A DNA stretch of 64,000 bases from DTCV01 sp964641155 (GTDB lineage: Archaea > Thermoproteota > Thermoprotei_A > Sulfolobales > NBVN01): contig CAZXJO010000006.1 of assembly GCA_964641155.1 (NCBI GenBank), positions 1-64,000 on the forward strand, read 5' to 3'. The translations under genes were made by a program, and so were the position numbers. Under the pieces are notes generated by a model. That model worked only from the letters and a program-made list of their open reading frames with translations, was not told where the DNA came from and made no database searches. Of the stretch, positions 42,233 to 50,790 are shown piece after piece. Positions within the stretch are counted from its first letter, which is position 1; each line of letters starts with the position of its first letter.

Positions 42233-43390
42233 ATGAGGCGCTGCGATGAGCTAGTAAACGTGTTGGCTAGGATCATCTACGAGGTCAAAGTGCATAAGGT
42301 CTCAGTTGATGTAGCCTTCAAGAAGGTGTGTAGGGGCTCATGCGTTAAGGGACTGCGGGAGAGGGAGGAACTCTACGAGATGGTTAGGGAGTTCATCTCA
42401 GACTACCACAAGCTGATGTGTTCCGCCAAGCGCGGGGTTAGCTACAGGAAGTTAGCTAGGCTCTGGCTTGAGGGCAGTTACAGCCCCTCAGAAGCCATTC
42501 ACTGCACCTACTCATACCCTGAGTGGTTCGTCAACGAGCTGGCCCGAGCCTTAAGCAGGGAGGAGTTAGTCGAAGTCCTTAAAGCGATGAACAGGAGGGT
42601 GTGGTGGTTGAGGATCAACACCCTGTTAGCTCCTGAGGAAGGGGTGTTAAGGGAGATCGAGTCAGAGAGGGTTGAGTACGAGGTCTCGAAGGACATCCCA
42701 TACATGGTGAGGGTGCTATCATCGAAGAAGCCTATAAGACTCCTGCAGGTGGTTAAGGAATTCAAGGCACTGCCGCAGGACCTCTCAAGCGCTGCAGTCG
42801 TTGAGGCGCTGAGGCCGGAGCCCGGCGACTCCGTAGTTGATTTAGCGTCAGCTCCCGGCATGAAGACTTCTTTAATAATGATGCTCTCGGACAACAGGGC
42901 TAGGGTAGTAGCATGCGATAAGAGTTTGAGGAGACTCTCAATAATGAAGGACTTGCTGAGGAAGCTTGGGGTGGACTTAGGGAGGGTCACACTCCTGCAT
43001 ACGGACTCAACCCGCCTGAAGTGCAGACGTTTCGATAAGGCATTAGTCGACGCACCATGCAGTAATTCAGGAGCCATAGGTAAGGACCCCGGGATTAAGG
43101 TGTCCCTCACGAAGGGTAAGGTAATTCACAACAGTTCCATACAGGTTGAGATGGTGCGTAACGCGTTAACGTTGGCTGACTTCATCACCTTCTCCACATG
43201 CTCCATACTCCCCGATGAGGGTGAGTTCATCATCTCTAAGCTAGGTCCTAACGGCTTCAAGCTCTTGAAACCTCTGAAGTGGGTTAGTTCCGGGTACCCG
43301 GTGGTGGATTTCTACGAGTCCCTCATGAGGTTAATGCCACATAAACATCTATGCGAAGGGTTCTTCATAGCATCATTAATCTCAAACTAG
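42233..43390 (+). CDS. RNA m5C methyltransferase, RsmB/NSUN-like with NusB-type N terminus
   Basis: A 385-residue methyltransferase. Residues 1-110 are helical, like the NusB-type RNA-binding domain of RsmB. The SAM motif I is VVDLASAPGMKTSL, motif IV is VDAPCSNSGAIGKDP and motif VI is FSTCSILPDEGE, with both catalytic cysteines. It is the second family member in the window (the other is at 1120). The start is ATG 42233, shortly after the plus-strand sRNA candidate. Confidence 0.92.
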   Translation: MRRCDELVNVLARIIYEVKVHKVSVDVAFKKVCRGSCVKGLREREELYEMVREFISDYHKLMCSAKRGVSYRKLARLWLEGSYSPSEAIHCTYSYPEWFVNELARALSREELVEVLKAMNRRVWWLRINTLLAPEEGVLREIESERVEYEVSKDIPYMVRVLSSKKPIRLLQVVKEFKALPQDLSSAAVVEALRPEPGDSVVDLASAPGMKTSLIMMLSDNRARVVACDKSLRRLSIMKDLLRKLGVDLGRVTLLHTDSTRLKCRRFDKALVDAPCSNSGAIGKDPGIKVSLTKGKVIHNSSIQVEMVRNALTLADFITFSTCSILPDEGEFIISKLGPNGFKLLKPLKWVSSGYPVVDFYESLMRLMPHKHLCEGFFIASLISN

Positions 43391-43403
43391 AGATAGCTAC
43401 ATA

Positions 43404-43411
43404 TTTATAAA
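43404..43411 (+). promoter_or_regulatory. TATA box of the methylmalonyl-CoA mutase cluster
   Basis: TTTATAAA is centred about 24 bases before ATG 43431, predicting a leaderless transcript that starts at that codon. It is too close to ATG 43422 for that codon to be the start. Confidence 0.55.
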
Positions 43412-43430
43412 GTTTTACTATATGGATTTT

Positions 43431-43868
43431 ATGGTGGATCAGGTGGTTACGTGCGTTGCCGCACCCCAACAACTAAGTGGTAAGAGGTTCAGGATCCTTG
43501 TCGCGAAACTGGGTTTAGACGGCCATGATAGGGGGGCTAAGGTAATCGCAAGGGCCCTAAGGGATGCAGGATTTGAGGTGATTTACCTAGGAGTCCACCA
43601 GACCCCGGACGAAGTTGTTAGAGCAGCTGTTGAGGAGGACGTGGGAGCTATCGGGATCAGCATACTCTCAGGCTCGCACCTAGAGCTGGTTCAAGACGTC
43701 ATGAAGCTCTTGAAAGAGAAAGGACTTAACACACCGGTCATAGTGGGCGGCATAATACCGCCGGAGGACGTTGAGAGCCTGAAGGCGTTAGGTGTTTACG
43801 CCGTATGCGGTCCGGGGACTTTGCTGAAGGACATCGTCGATATATTCAGGAAGGCGGTGAGTGCCTGA
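43431..43868 (+). CDS. Methylmalonyl-CoA mutase, B12-binding small subunit
   Basis: A 145-residue cobalamin-binding domain. LAKLGLDGHDRGAKVIARAL holds the DxHxxG motif (His ligand to cobalt), followed by ISILSGSHLEL and VGGIIPPED, typical of the B12 fold. ATG 43431 is chosen by the TATA box position; the frame also starts at ATG 43422. It works with the large subunit at 44282 to interconvert methylmalonyl-CoA and succinyl-CoA. Confidence 0.93.
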   Translation: MVDQVVTCVAAPQQLSGKRFRILVAKLGLDGHDRGAKVIARALRDAGFEVIYLGVHQTPDEVVRAAVEEDVGAIGISILSGSHLELVQDVMKLLKEKGLNTPVIVGGIIPPEDVESLKALGVYAVCGPGTLLKDIVDIFRKAVSA

Positions 43869-44289
43869 GGTGTCACCCATGAAGCTACACCACATCGGGA
43901 TAGCCGTCAAGGACTTAGAAGCCGCGATGAAGCTCTACGGCGACGTACTTAAGCTGAAGTTGGTGGGGGTTGAGGAAGTGCCTGAGGAAGGGGTTAGGAT
44001 AGCCATGTATGATGCGGGGGGTGTTAGGGTTGAACTGTTGGCGGGGACCAGGCCGGACTCAGCCATCTCCAAATTCATCGAGAAGAGGGGTGAGGGCATA
44101 CACCACATCGCCTTCCACGTGGATGACGTGGATGAGGTCTGCGCAGCGTTAAGCAGTGCTGGACTCCAGCTCACGTACCAGCAACCCAAGCTAGTCTCAG
44201 GAGGTTCTAGGAAGATCAACTTCATAAACCCCAAATCAACCGGGGGAGTCCTAATTGAGGTACTCACGGAGTTGAGGAAGGATGGATGA
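43861..44289 (+). CDS. mce: Methylmalonyl-CoA epimerase
   Basis: A 142-residue glyoxalase-fold enzyme that interconverts the (R) and (S) forms of methylmalonyl-CoA. MKLHHIGIAVKDLEAAMKLYGDV and HHIAFHVDDVDEVCAAL supply the metal-binding histidines. It overlaps the B12 subunit gene by eight bases and the large mutase subunit by eight, so all three are translationally coupled. Confidence 0.95.
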   Translation: MPEVSPMKLHHIGIAVKDLEAAMKLYGDVLKLKLVGVEEVPEEGVRIAMYDAGGVRVELLAGTRPDSAISKFIEKRGEGIHHIAFHVDDVDEVCAALSSAGLQLTYQQPKLVSGGSRKINFINPKSTGGVLIEVLTELRKDG

Positions 44290-45958
44290 GAAGTTAGTTC
44301 AACGCATGATGGAGTGGGAGAAGGAGGTAGTCGAGCAGTTCATCAAGAAGTTCCCCGAAAGGAAGAAGGAGTTCCTGACGGAGGAGGGAATAGTCGTTAA
44401 GAGGCTGTACACCCCCGCCGACCTAGAGGCCAATAAGTGGGACTACCTAGAGAGGTTGGGTTTCCCCGGCTCATACCCGTTCACACGCGGCGTTTATCCA
44501 ACCATGTATAGGGGGCGTCCTTGGACTATAAGGCAGTACGCAGGATATGGCTCAGCTGAGGACACCAACCAAAGGTTCAGGTACTTGTTAAGTGTTGGCC
44601 AGACAGGCCTCAGCATGGCGTTCGACCTACCGACCCAGCTAGGGCTTGACCCAGACGACAAGCTGGCCTGGTACGAGGTCGGGAAAGTAGGTGTTTCAAT
44701 GCCCTCACTGCTTGAGATGGACATAGTGTTCAAGGAAATACCCATGGACAAGATATCGACGTCCATGACAATAAACGCCACAGCAATTGAGGTGCTCTCA
44801 ATGTACGTGTTGGTGGCTGAGTCCAGGGGGGTTCCCAGGGCCTCCCTCGACGGCACGATCCAAAACGACATCCTCAAAGAATACATAGCCAGGAAGAACT
44901 ACATATACCCGCCAGAACCCTCCATGAGGTACTCCACCGACGCCATAATCTTCTGCGCGAAGGAGATGCCTAAGTGGAATTCCATAAGCATTAGCGGCTA
45001 CCACTTCGAGGAGGCCGGCGCCACGCCGGCTATGGAGGTAGCGTTCACGTTAGCTGACGCGATGGAGTACGTTAAGTGGGTCATTGAGAGGGGTAAGATA
45101 CCTGTGGATGCCTTCGCACCCCGCCTCTCGTTCTTCTTCTCAGCTAGGACCAACCTCTTCGAGCAGATAGCTAAGTTCAGGGCTGCTAGGAGGATGTGGG
45201 CTGAGATCATGAAGGATAGGTTCAACGCTAAGGATCCGAGGTCGATGATGCTCAGGTTCCACACCCAAACAGCGGGGGTTACGCTGACCGCGCAGCAGCC
45301 CGAAGTTAACATAATCAGGACCACCATCCAGGCATTGGCCGCTGTGTTGGGAGGCACTCAATCACTCCACGTCAACTCCTTCGACGAAGCGCTCTCACTA
45401 CCTAGTGAGGAAGCGGTTAGGCTATCGATCAGGGTGCAGCAGGTACTACTCTACGAGTCCGGCGTCGTAGATACTGTAGACCCGTTAGGTGGTTCCTACT
45501 ACGTCGAATGGCTGACCGAGGAAATCGAGAGGAGGGCTTGGAAAATCATAGACGATATTGAGAGGTTGGGCGGTATGCTGAAAGCCATCGAGTTAGGTTA
45601 CCCTCAGAGCGAGATAGCTAGGGCGGCGTACGAGTACCAGGTCAAAGTGGATAAAGGTGAGATACCTATAATAGGGGTGAACATGTTTGCCGAGCCTGAA
45701 GTACCTAAGGTCAAGATCCTTAGAGTGGACCCAGAAGTCAGGAGGAGGGTTGTGGAGAGGTTGAGTAAGTTTAAGTCCGAGAGGGATGGGTTGAAGGTCT
45801 CAGCTGCCTTAGATAGGGCGAGGAAGGCTGCCGAGGACCCGGAGGTGAACATATTCCCACACATACTTGAGGCTGTGAGATGTAAGGCGACCTTAGGTGA
45901 GATCAGTAAAGTTCTGAGGGAAGTCTGGGGTGAGTGGAGGGCCCCCGAAACAGTTTAG
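44282..45958 (+). CDS. Methylmalonyl-CoA mutase, large (catalytic) subunit
   Basis: A 558-residue TIM-barrel subunit lacking the B12 domain, which is encoded separately upstream. Typical segments are GFPGSYPFTRGVYPTMYRG, RPWTIRQYAGYGSAEDTN and LSMAFDLPTQLGLDPDD. Together with the epimerase it permits propionyl-CoA or succinyl-CoA conversion. The chaperone GTPase MeaB is not adjacent. The last codons overlap the DUF371 gene on the opposite strand. Confidence 0.96.
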   Translation: MDEKLVQRMMEWEKEVVEQFIKKFPERKKEFLTEEGIVVKRLYTPADLEANKWDYLERLGFPGSYPFTRGVYPTMYRGRPWTIRQYAGYGSAEDTNQRFRYLLSVGQTGLSMAFDLPTQLGLDPDDKLAWYEVGKVGVSMPSLLEMDIVFKEIPMDKISTSMTINATAIEVLSMYVLVAESRGVPRASLDGTIQNDILKEYIARKNYIYPPEPSMRYSTDAIIFCAKEMPKWNSISISGYHFEEAGATPAMEVAFTLADAMEYVKWVIERGKIPVDAFAPRLSFFFSARTNLFEQIAKFRAARRMWAEIMKDRFNAKDPRSMMLRFHTQTAGVTLTAQQPEVNIIRTTIQALAAVLGGTQSLHVNSFDEALSLPSEEAVRLSIRVQQVLLYESGVVDTVDPLGGSYYVEWLTEEIERRAWKIIDDIERLGGMLKAIELGYPQSEIARAAYEYQVKVDKGEIPIIGVNMFAEPEVPKVKILRVDPEVRRRVVERLSKFKSERDGLKVSAALDRARKAAEDPEVNIFPHILEAVRCKATLGEISKVLREVWGEWRAPETV

Positions 45959-46375
45959 ATCCACTACCAACATAATCACCAACGCCTCAGAACCATCCCT
46001 CCTCAAGTATTTGATCAACCCCCTATTGAGGTCCTTGGCCGCCTTATCCGAGTTTATCGCCGCTGTGTTCCCGGAAACGTAGTTAGATTTACGTATTATG
46101 ATCCTGACATCATCTTCGTACGTCAACCCCCCACTCCCCCTACCAACGACGATGTCGTACGAACCATTAGCACCGATTATTAAGGTCACGACCAATGAGG
46201 TAGGCCTCCTCACCAACTCCTTGAAGGAGTTGTTGAAGTCCTTCAAAGCCTTGGTCGATGATACCCCCACTATGCAGTCCCCGCGTTCGGTTAGGAAGTC
46301 CTCCTTGGTGAACTCTAAGCTCCTCTCATGCGTGGCTCTGACGTTCCTATGACCCCTCACCTTAAACACTTCCAT
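45893..46375 (-). CDS. DUF371 (COG2090) protein
   Basis: A 160-residue archaeal protein of unknown function. The family pattern is HRNVRATHERSLEFTKED, then ERGDCIVGVSSTKAL. Its stop lies 66 bases inside the 3' end of the mutase gene on the other strand. It is divergent from the pcm gene; no function is inferred. Confidence 0.82.
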   Translation of the reverse strand: MEVFKVRGHRNVRATHERSLEFTKEDFLTERGDCIVGVSSTKALKDFNNSFKELVRRPTSLVVTLIIGANGSYDIVVGRGSGGLTYEDDVRIIIRKSNYVSGNTAAINSDKAAKDLNRGLIKYLRRDGSEALVIMLVVDLNCFGGPPLTPDFPQNFTDLT

Positions 46376-46542
46376 CGAAAAGCACTCGCTGCCTAAGGTC
46401 CTCCACCATTCACCATCTGGGGTTGGGGTGGTTTTAAAGTATTTAAGTTTAAAACTACGATCTAACGTGGCAGGGTTGTTGAGGCATAAGCGAATCCACT
46501 GCTGATAAGGAGTCGCTGATTAAGGAACTCATCCGGGTAGGT

Positions 46543-47148
46543 GTGCTTAGGTCTGAGAAGGTAATTAAGGCTATGTCAAAGGTACCTAGGGAGCTGTTCG
46601 TACCTCCCCACATGAGGAAGTACGCGTACCTAGACACACCCCTACCCATAGGTTATGGCCAGACCATTAGCGCACCGCACATGGTGGCCCTAATGACTGA
46701 GTTACTGGACGTTGAAGTCGGCGATAAGGTGCTTGAAATAGGTACCGGTTCCGGGTACCAAGCCGCTGTGCTGGCTGAGTTAGTGGGTGATGCCGGCCAC
46801 GTCTACACGGTCGAGATCGTTAAGGAGTTGGTTGAGTTTTCTAGAGAGAATTTGAGGAGGGCTGGCTACATGGATAGGGTTACGGTAATACACGGTGATG
46901 GTAGTTTGGGGTACGAGGCAGCTTCCCCCTACGATAAGATAGTGGTGACTGCGGCGGCACCAGATATACCGAAGCCCCTCATAGATCAGTTAAAGCCTAG
47001 TGGTAGGTTAGTCATACCGGTGGGTGATATCTACCTGCAGTACCTTACGGTAGTGCGTAAGGGAGTGGATAACAAGATCGATGTTGAGAGGGGTATCCCA
47101 TGCGTTTTCGTCCCGCTGGTGGGGCGGTACGGGTGGAGGAGGGAGTGA
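46543..47148 (+). CDS. pcm: Protein-L-isoaspartate O-methyltransferase
   Basis: A 201-residue repair enzyme that methylates isoaspartyl residues. Motifs are KVPRELFVPPHMRKYAYLD, PIGYGQTISAPHM and LEIGTGSGYQAAVLAELVG. The frame is open upstream of GTG 46543 back to a TGA near 46480, and those residues (KESLIKELIRVGVLRSEKV) match the family's N terminus, but they contain no ATG, GTG or TTG. The true start may be non-standard, such as ATT 46517 after GGAG. TATA-like AGTATTTAAGTTTAAAA lies near 46438. Confidence 0.93.
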   Translation: MLRSEKVIKAMSKVPRELFVPPHMRKYAYLDTPLPIGYGQTISAPHMVALMTELLDVEVGDKVLEIGTGSGYQAAVLAELVGDAGHVYTVEIVKELVEFSRENLRRAGYMDRVTVIHGDGSLGYEAASPYDKIVVTAAAPDIPKPLIDQLKPSGRLVIPVGDIYLQYLTVVRKGVDNKIDVERGIPCVFVPLVGRYGWRRE

Positions 47149-47150
47149 TT

Positions 47151-49112
47151 TTAGATGACCAGCGATAAAGCGTCTAAAACCCTCGGGGAGTAGACCTCTA
47201 AGTCCTCATGTAGTTCCCTCCTAGCCTTCATCTTAATTACCTCACTCACAAACCTCCTAATGTTTTCAGGCTCTCCGTGATTAACTATCAACTTCTTAGG
47301 TTTAAGACCTAATGAGGTCAGAGCCTTCACGTACTTGATCAGCTGCTTATGGTCTGAGTGACCTGAGAAACCGTCTATTGCATACACCTCCAAGCCAACC
47401 TTAACCACCTGGAGCTTGTCCTCCACAACCATGTGTACCTCCCTCATCCCATCCTTAATCTTTCTCCCTAAAGTCCCCTCAACCTGATAGTTCACGAAGA
47501 CTATCGAGTTCTTAGGGTCGGGCGCCATAAGCCTGAAGTACTCCACTGCCGGCCCACCTGTCAGCATGCCTGAGGTAGCCATAATTACGGAGGGCTCCTC
47601 AGACTCCACTATTTCATGCCTGGCATTCCTATCGTACAGAACTTTAAACATGTCGTAGGTGAACGGGTTAACTCCCGAGTATATCTTCTCCCTCAACTCC
47701 TTCGAGAGGAGCTCAGGATATGCTGTGTGGATGGCTGTGACCTCATTGATCATTCCCTCAATGTAGACCGGTATCTTAGGTAGGAGGCCTTGCTCCATAG
47801 CACTTGCTAAGATCACCATAACCTCCTGAGCCCTGCCAACGGATAAGGTGGGTATTAAGACCTTCCCCTTCCTCTCCACAGTCCTCTTAATTATTTCCAG
47901 GAACCTCATCTCAGCCTCCTCCCTGGAAGGTTGTTCGGAGCCGCCGTACGTTGCCTCCATGATTAAGGTATCGACCCGTGGGAACTCCTCGTTAGCTTTG
48001 TTCAGAAGCCTGGTCTTCCCGTACTTGAAGTCGCTCGTGTAGACTATGTTGTGGAGTCCGTTACCTATGTGTAGGTGCGCTATTGACGAACCGAGTATGT
48101 GCCCCGCATCGTAGAGAGTTAGCCTTATATCGGTCGTTATGTCAGTCACTTCGTTAAACCTCAACGGGATCGTGTGGAGGAGTGTTTTATGGACGTGTTT
48201 CTGGTCGAACGGTAGGGGCCTTCCCTCACGCTTAGATATGTCGAGTAGGTCTAGCTGGAGTAAGACCATTAAGTCCCTAGTGGCCTCAGTCGCGTAGACA
48301 GGCCCTCTGTACCCGTACTTGAACAGGAACGGGACTAAGCCGCAGTGGTCTAAGTGTGCGTGGGTGACCACCACAGCATCTATCTCCTCTGGCTTAATCC
48401 CTAACACATCGATCCTAGGTATTGAGGACTTAACGTCTGGGGCGTTCGGGTTGAAGCCGAAGTCCAATAAGACCTTACTCTCGGAGGTCTCAACAAGTAT
48501 GGCGGACCTACCTACCTCCATAAACCCCCCTAAGGCGGTTACCCTGACGTACTGGTCCTTGAAGAGCAGGTCCCTATGTATCCTTTCTCCGATACCCCTT
48601 AAGATCTCGAGCCTCTCATCACTCTCACTGATTAAGTACTTCAGAGCAGCGTCCAATATTCTGGACTTCAGGGGCGGTTTCCTGACGATTTTAGGTCTCC
48701 AACCCGTTTCAGCGAATATCTTCTTGTAGAGCGCCCTGTTATCTTGGTAGAAGTACTTGGGCTCCAACGTAGTTATTACGACTTCACCCAACACCTTATC
48801 GAAGGTTATATCATCCTCAGTCAGTTTGGCTTCTGCAGGGACTGCTGCGAGGATGTACTTGATTACCTCCCTTTCCTGCTTCCTACTGCTTTCATCAACC
48901 CTGACTACTATCCTCTTCCTAATAGTCTTAGCTATGTTCTTAACTATCCCTTCCTTCTCTATTATGAAGTTTACGTTCCTCACGTAAACAGCTATTTCAG
49001 GGCCTTCGAACTCTATCTTAGTTACCTGAGCTTCCTTAGGTATTTGGTTGAGTATCTCTGAGACAATTAATTGCCGGATCTTGTTCGTCGGCGCCATGCT
49101 TGCAGCTATCAC
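47151..49112 (-). CDS. aCPSF1/FttA transcription termination ribonuclease
   Basis: A 653-residue KH-domain plus metallo-beta-lactamase/beta-CASP ribonuclease that cuts RNA and ends transcription in archaea. Residues 1-150 hold the KH domains, residues 190-420 the metallo-beta-lactamase part with VVTHAHLDHCG and YDAGHILGSS, then the beta-CASP part with YTSDFKYG and VNYQVEGTLGRKI, and finally DGFSGHSDHKQL and VNHGEPEN. All metal ligands appear present. It overlaps the proteasome gene by four bases. Confidence 0.97.
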   Translation of the reverse strand: MIAASMAPTNKIRQLIVSEILNQIPKEAQVTKIEFEGPEIAVYVRNVNFIIEKEGIVKNIAKTIRKRIVVRVDESSRKQEREVIKYILAAVPAEAKLTEDDITFDKVLGEVVITTLEPKYFYQDNRALYKKIFAETGWRPKIVRKPPLKSRILDAALKYLISESDERLEILRGIGERIHRDLLFKDQYVRVTALGGFMEVGRSAILVETSESKVLLDFGFNPNAPDVKSSIPRIDVLGIKPEEIDAVVVTHAHLDHCGLVPFLFKYGYRGPVYATEATRDLMVLLQLDLLDISKREGRPLPFDQKHVHKTLLHTIPLRFNEVTDITTDIRLTLYDAGHILGSSIAHLHIGNGLHNIVYTSDFKYGKTRLLNKANEEFPRVDTLIMEATYGGSEQPSREEAEMRFLEIIKRTVERKGKVLIPTLSVGRAQEVMVILASAMEQGLLPKIPVYIEGMINEVTAIHTAYPELLSKELREKIYSGVNPFTYDMFKVLYDRNARHEIVESEEPSVIMATSGMLTGGPAVEYFRLMAPDPKNSIVFVNYQVEGTLGRKIKDGMREVHMVVEDKLQVVKVGLEVYAIDGFSGHSDHKQLIKYVKALTSLGLKPKKLIVNHGEPENIRRFVSEVIKMKARRELHEDLEVYSPRVLDALSLVI

Positions 49113-49705
49113 CTGATCTTGAAGGTGTACTCCTTATAGGAGTCCTTGGAGATTGCTACAGCGTCGATAGCTTCACCTGTGAAGACGTCCCTAGCTATGG
49201 AGGCGGACACAGCCTTAACAGCTAAGTTCACAGCCTCATCAATGCTCATCCCCCTCCTATAGTTCCCCTCTATGACCCCTATCGCTATCGGCGACCCGGA
49301 ACCGGTTGCCGCATACTCCTCCTCAACAACACCTCCGAACAGCTCTATGGCGTAAAGCCTTGGCTCCGTGTCGTACCCACCTAGGAGGAGCTGAACTATG
49401 TACGGGTAGTACTTAGAGGAGTTGAGGATTGACGACAGTAGCGAGGCTAAGGACTTCAACGTAGGTGGGTGCCCTGAAGTAATTTTACGGCTAAGGATCT
49501 CAACCTTTAAGTAATCACCTATTATCTGGGCATCAGCCACCAAACCCGAAATCGTTAACGCTACCCTGTCATCCATCCTAATTATCTTCTTAACCGTCTT
49601 ATGGGCCACGTAATAACCACTACTCACTCTCTTATCCGCCGCCAACACCACACCATCATTTACTACTAAACCCACTGTGGTTGTGCCGTGAAAACCTCCG
49701 AGCAC
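49109..49705 (-). CDS. psmB: Proteasome beta subunit
   Basis: A 198-residue beta subunit of the 20S proteasome. The short propeptide MLGGFHG precedes TTTVGLVV, so the catalytic N-terminal Thr is residue 8. Lys in DKRVSSG and the Ser/Asp of SGSPIAIG are as usual. Archaeal genomes often hold two beta subunits; this one may be catalytic because the Thr is kept. It is followed directly by aCPSF1, with overlap. Confidence 0.95.
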   Translation of the reverse strand: MLGGFHGTTTVGLVVNDGVVLAADKRVSSGYYVAHKTVKKIIRMDDRVALTISGLVADAQIIGDYLKVEILSRKITSGHPPTLKSLASLLSSILNSSKYYPYIVQLLLGGYDTEPRLYAIELFGGVVEEEYAATGSGSPIAIGVIEGNYRRGMSIDEAVNLAVKAVSASIARDVFTGEAIDAVAISKDSYKEYTFKIR

Positions 49706-49853
49706 TTAAACGCACCTCAAAACCTAATAATGAGGTGATATAGAACTTAATAAGCGTTACGTTAGGACTTTAAACCAGTTACACATAGCCGCACATCGGG
49801 CGGGATTAATTTAAAGTTATAAGCGACGTCTGCGAGACGTAGTAGGTGTTTGG

Positions 49854-50228
49854 ATGGGTAAGGAGGAATTGATTAACCGCGTGGTTGAGGTTCTTAAAAC
49901 CATCTACGACCCCGAAATACCTATAGACATCTACAACTTAGGACTCATATACGGTGTAGACGTCAACGATGAGAACGTGGTCTCGATAAACATGACCCTG
50001 ACATCACCTGCGTGCCCAATATCCTTCTTCGTGGTCCAGCAGGTGGTGAACGCTGTTAAGGGATTGAGCGGCGTGGGAGACGTTAAGGTCAACATAACCT
50101 TCGACCCGCCCTGGAACCCATCAATGATGACTAAGGAGGGTAGGGAGAGGTTTAAGCAATTATTCGGCTACGACATAGTTGATGAGTACTTAAGGAGCGT
50201 TAAGGCAGGAAGCACGAATGCCGATTGA
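49854..50228 (+). CDS. MIP18/DUF59 family iron-sulfur assembly protein
   Basis: A 124-residue protein with a DUF59 domain: VEVLKTIYDPEIPIDIYNLGLIYG and MTLTSPACPISFFVVQQV, including the conserved Cys. Members (SufT, MIP18) help insert iron-sulfur clusters. Its end overlaps moaB by 11 bases. Confidence 0.92.
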   Translation: MGKEELINRVVEVLKTIYDPEIPIDIYNLGLIYGVDVNDENVVSINMTLTSPACPISFFVVQQVVNAVKGLSGVGDVKVNITFDPPWNPSMMTKEGRERFKQLFGYDIVDEYLRSVKAGSTNAD

Positions 50229-50724
50229 GGAGCATAGGAGTCTGTGGGAGGATTTGAGGGTAAGGTTCTGCTTAGTAGTGACCAGTGACTCAGTGTTTAA
50301 GGGCTTGAAGGATGATGAGATAACCCCCCTCGTTAAGGAGTTAGTCATTAGTTGGGGCCACGAACTTCTCTTCAGTAAGGTAGTACCTAACGACTTAGAC
50401 GCGATCTCTGAGGAAGTCGACGAATGTCTGGAACAATGCGACGTCATCCTGCTAACTGGTGGTACTGGGTTAGGTAAGAAGGACTTGAGCGCGGATGCTG
50501 TGGCCAAGGTATGCAGTAAGTACGTACCGGGCTTCGGTGAGCTGTTCAGATACCTAACCTACCTGGAGTCTGGACCCGCCGCAATGCTCTCACGTAATTA
50601 CGCATGCGTGGCCGGGAACTCAGTGATATTCCTCACACCCGGCTCCCCCGACGCTGTAAGGCTAGCACTTACCAAGCTAATCCTCCCAGAGATAAAGCAT
50701 TTAGTGGGGGAGTTAAGGAAGTAG
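50218..50724 (+). CDS. moaB: Molybdopterin adenylyltransferase-type protein MoaB/Mog
   Basis: A 168-residue MoCF-domain protein of molybdenum/tungsten cofactor synthesis. VVTSDSVFKG, ILLTGGTGLGKKDLS and FLTPGSPDAVRLAL are family motifs. The start overlaps the DUF59 gene, so expression is coupled. The usual molybdopterin cofactor partners are not nearby. Confidence 0.92.
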   Translation: MPIEEHRSLWEDLRVRFCLVVTSDSVFKGLKDDEITPLVKELVISWGHELLFSKVVPNDLDAISEEVDECLEQCDVILLTGGTGLGKKDLSADAVAKVCSKYVPGFGELFRYLTYLESGPAAMLSRNYACVAGNSVIFLTPGSPDAVRLALTKLILPEIKHLVGELRK

Positions 50725-50790
50725 TAGGGAAGTGGGCACCTACTAACGATACCTAAATTAACAACCCCCACAGAATTATATGGGACTTCT

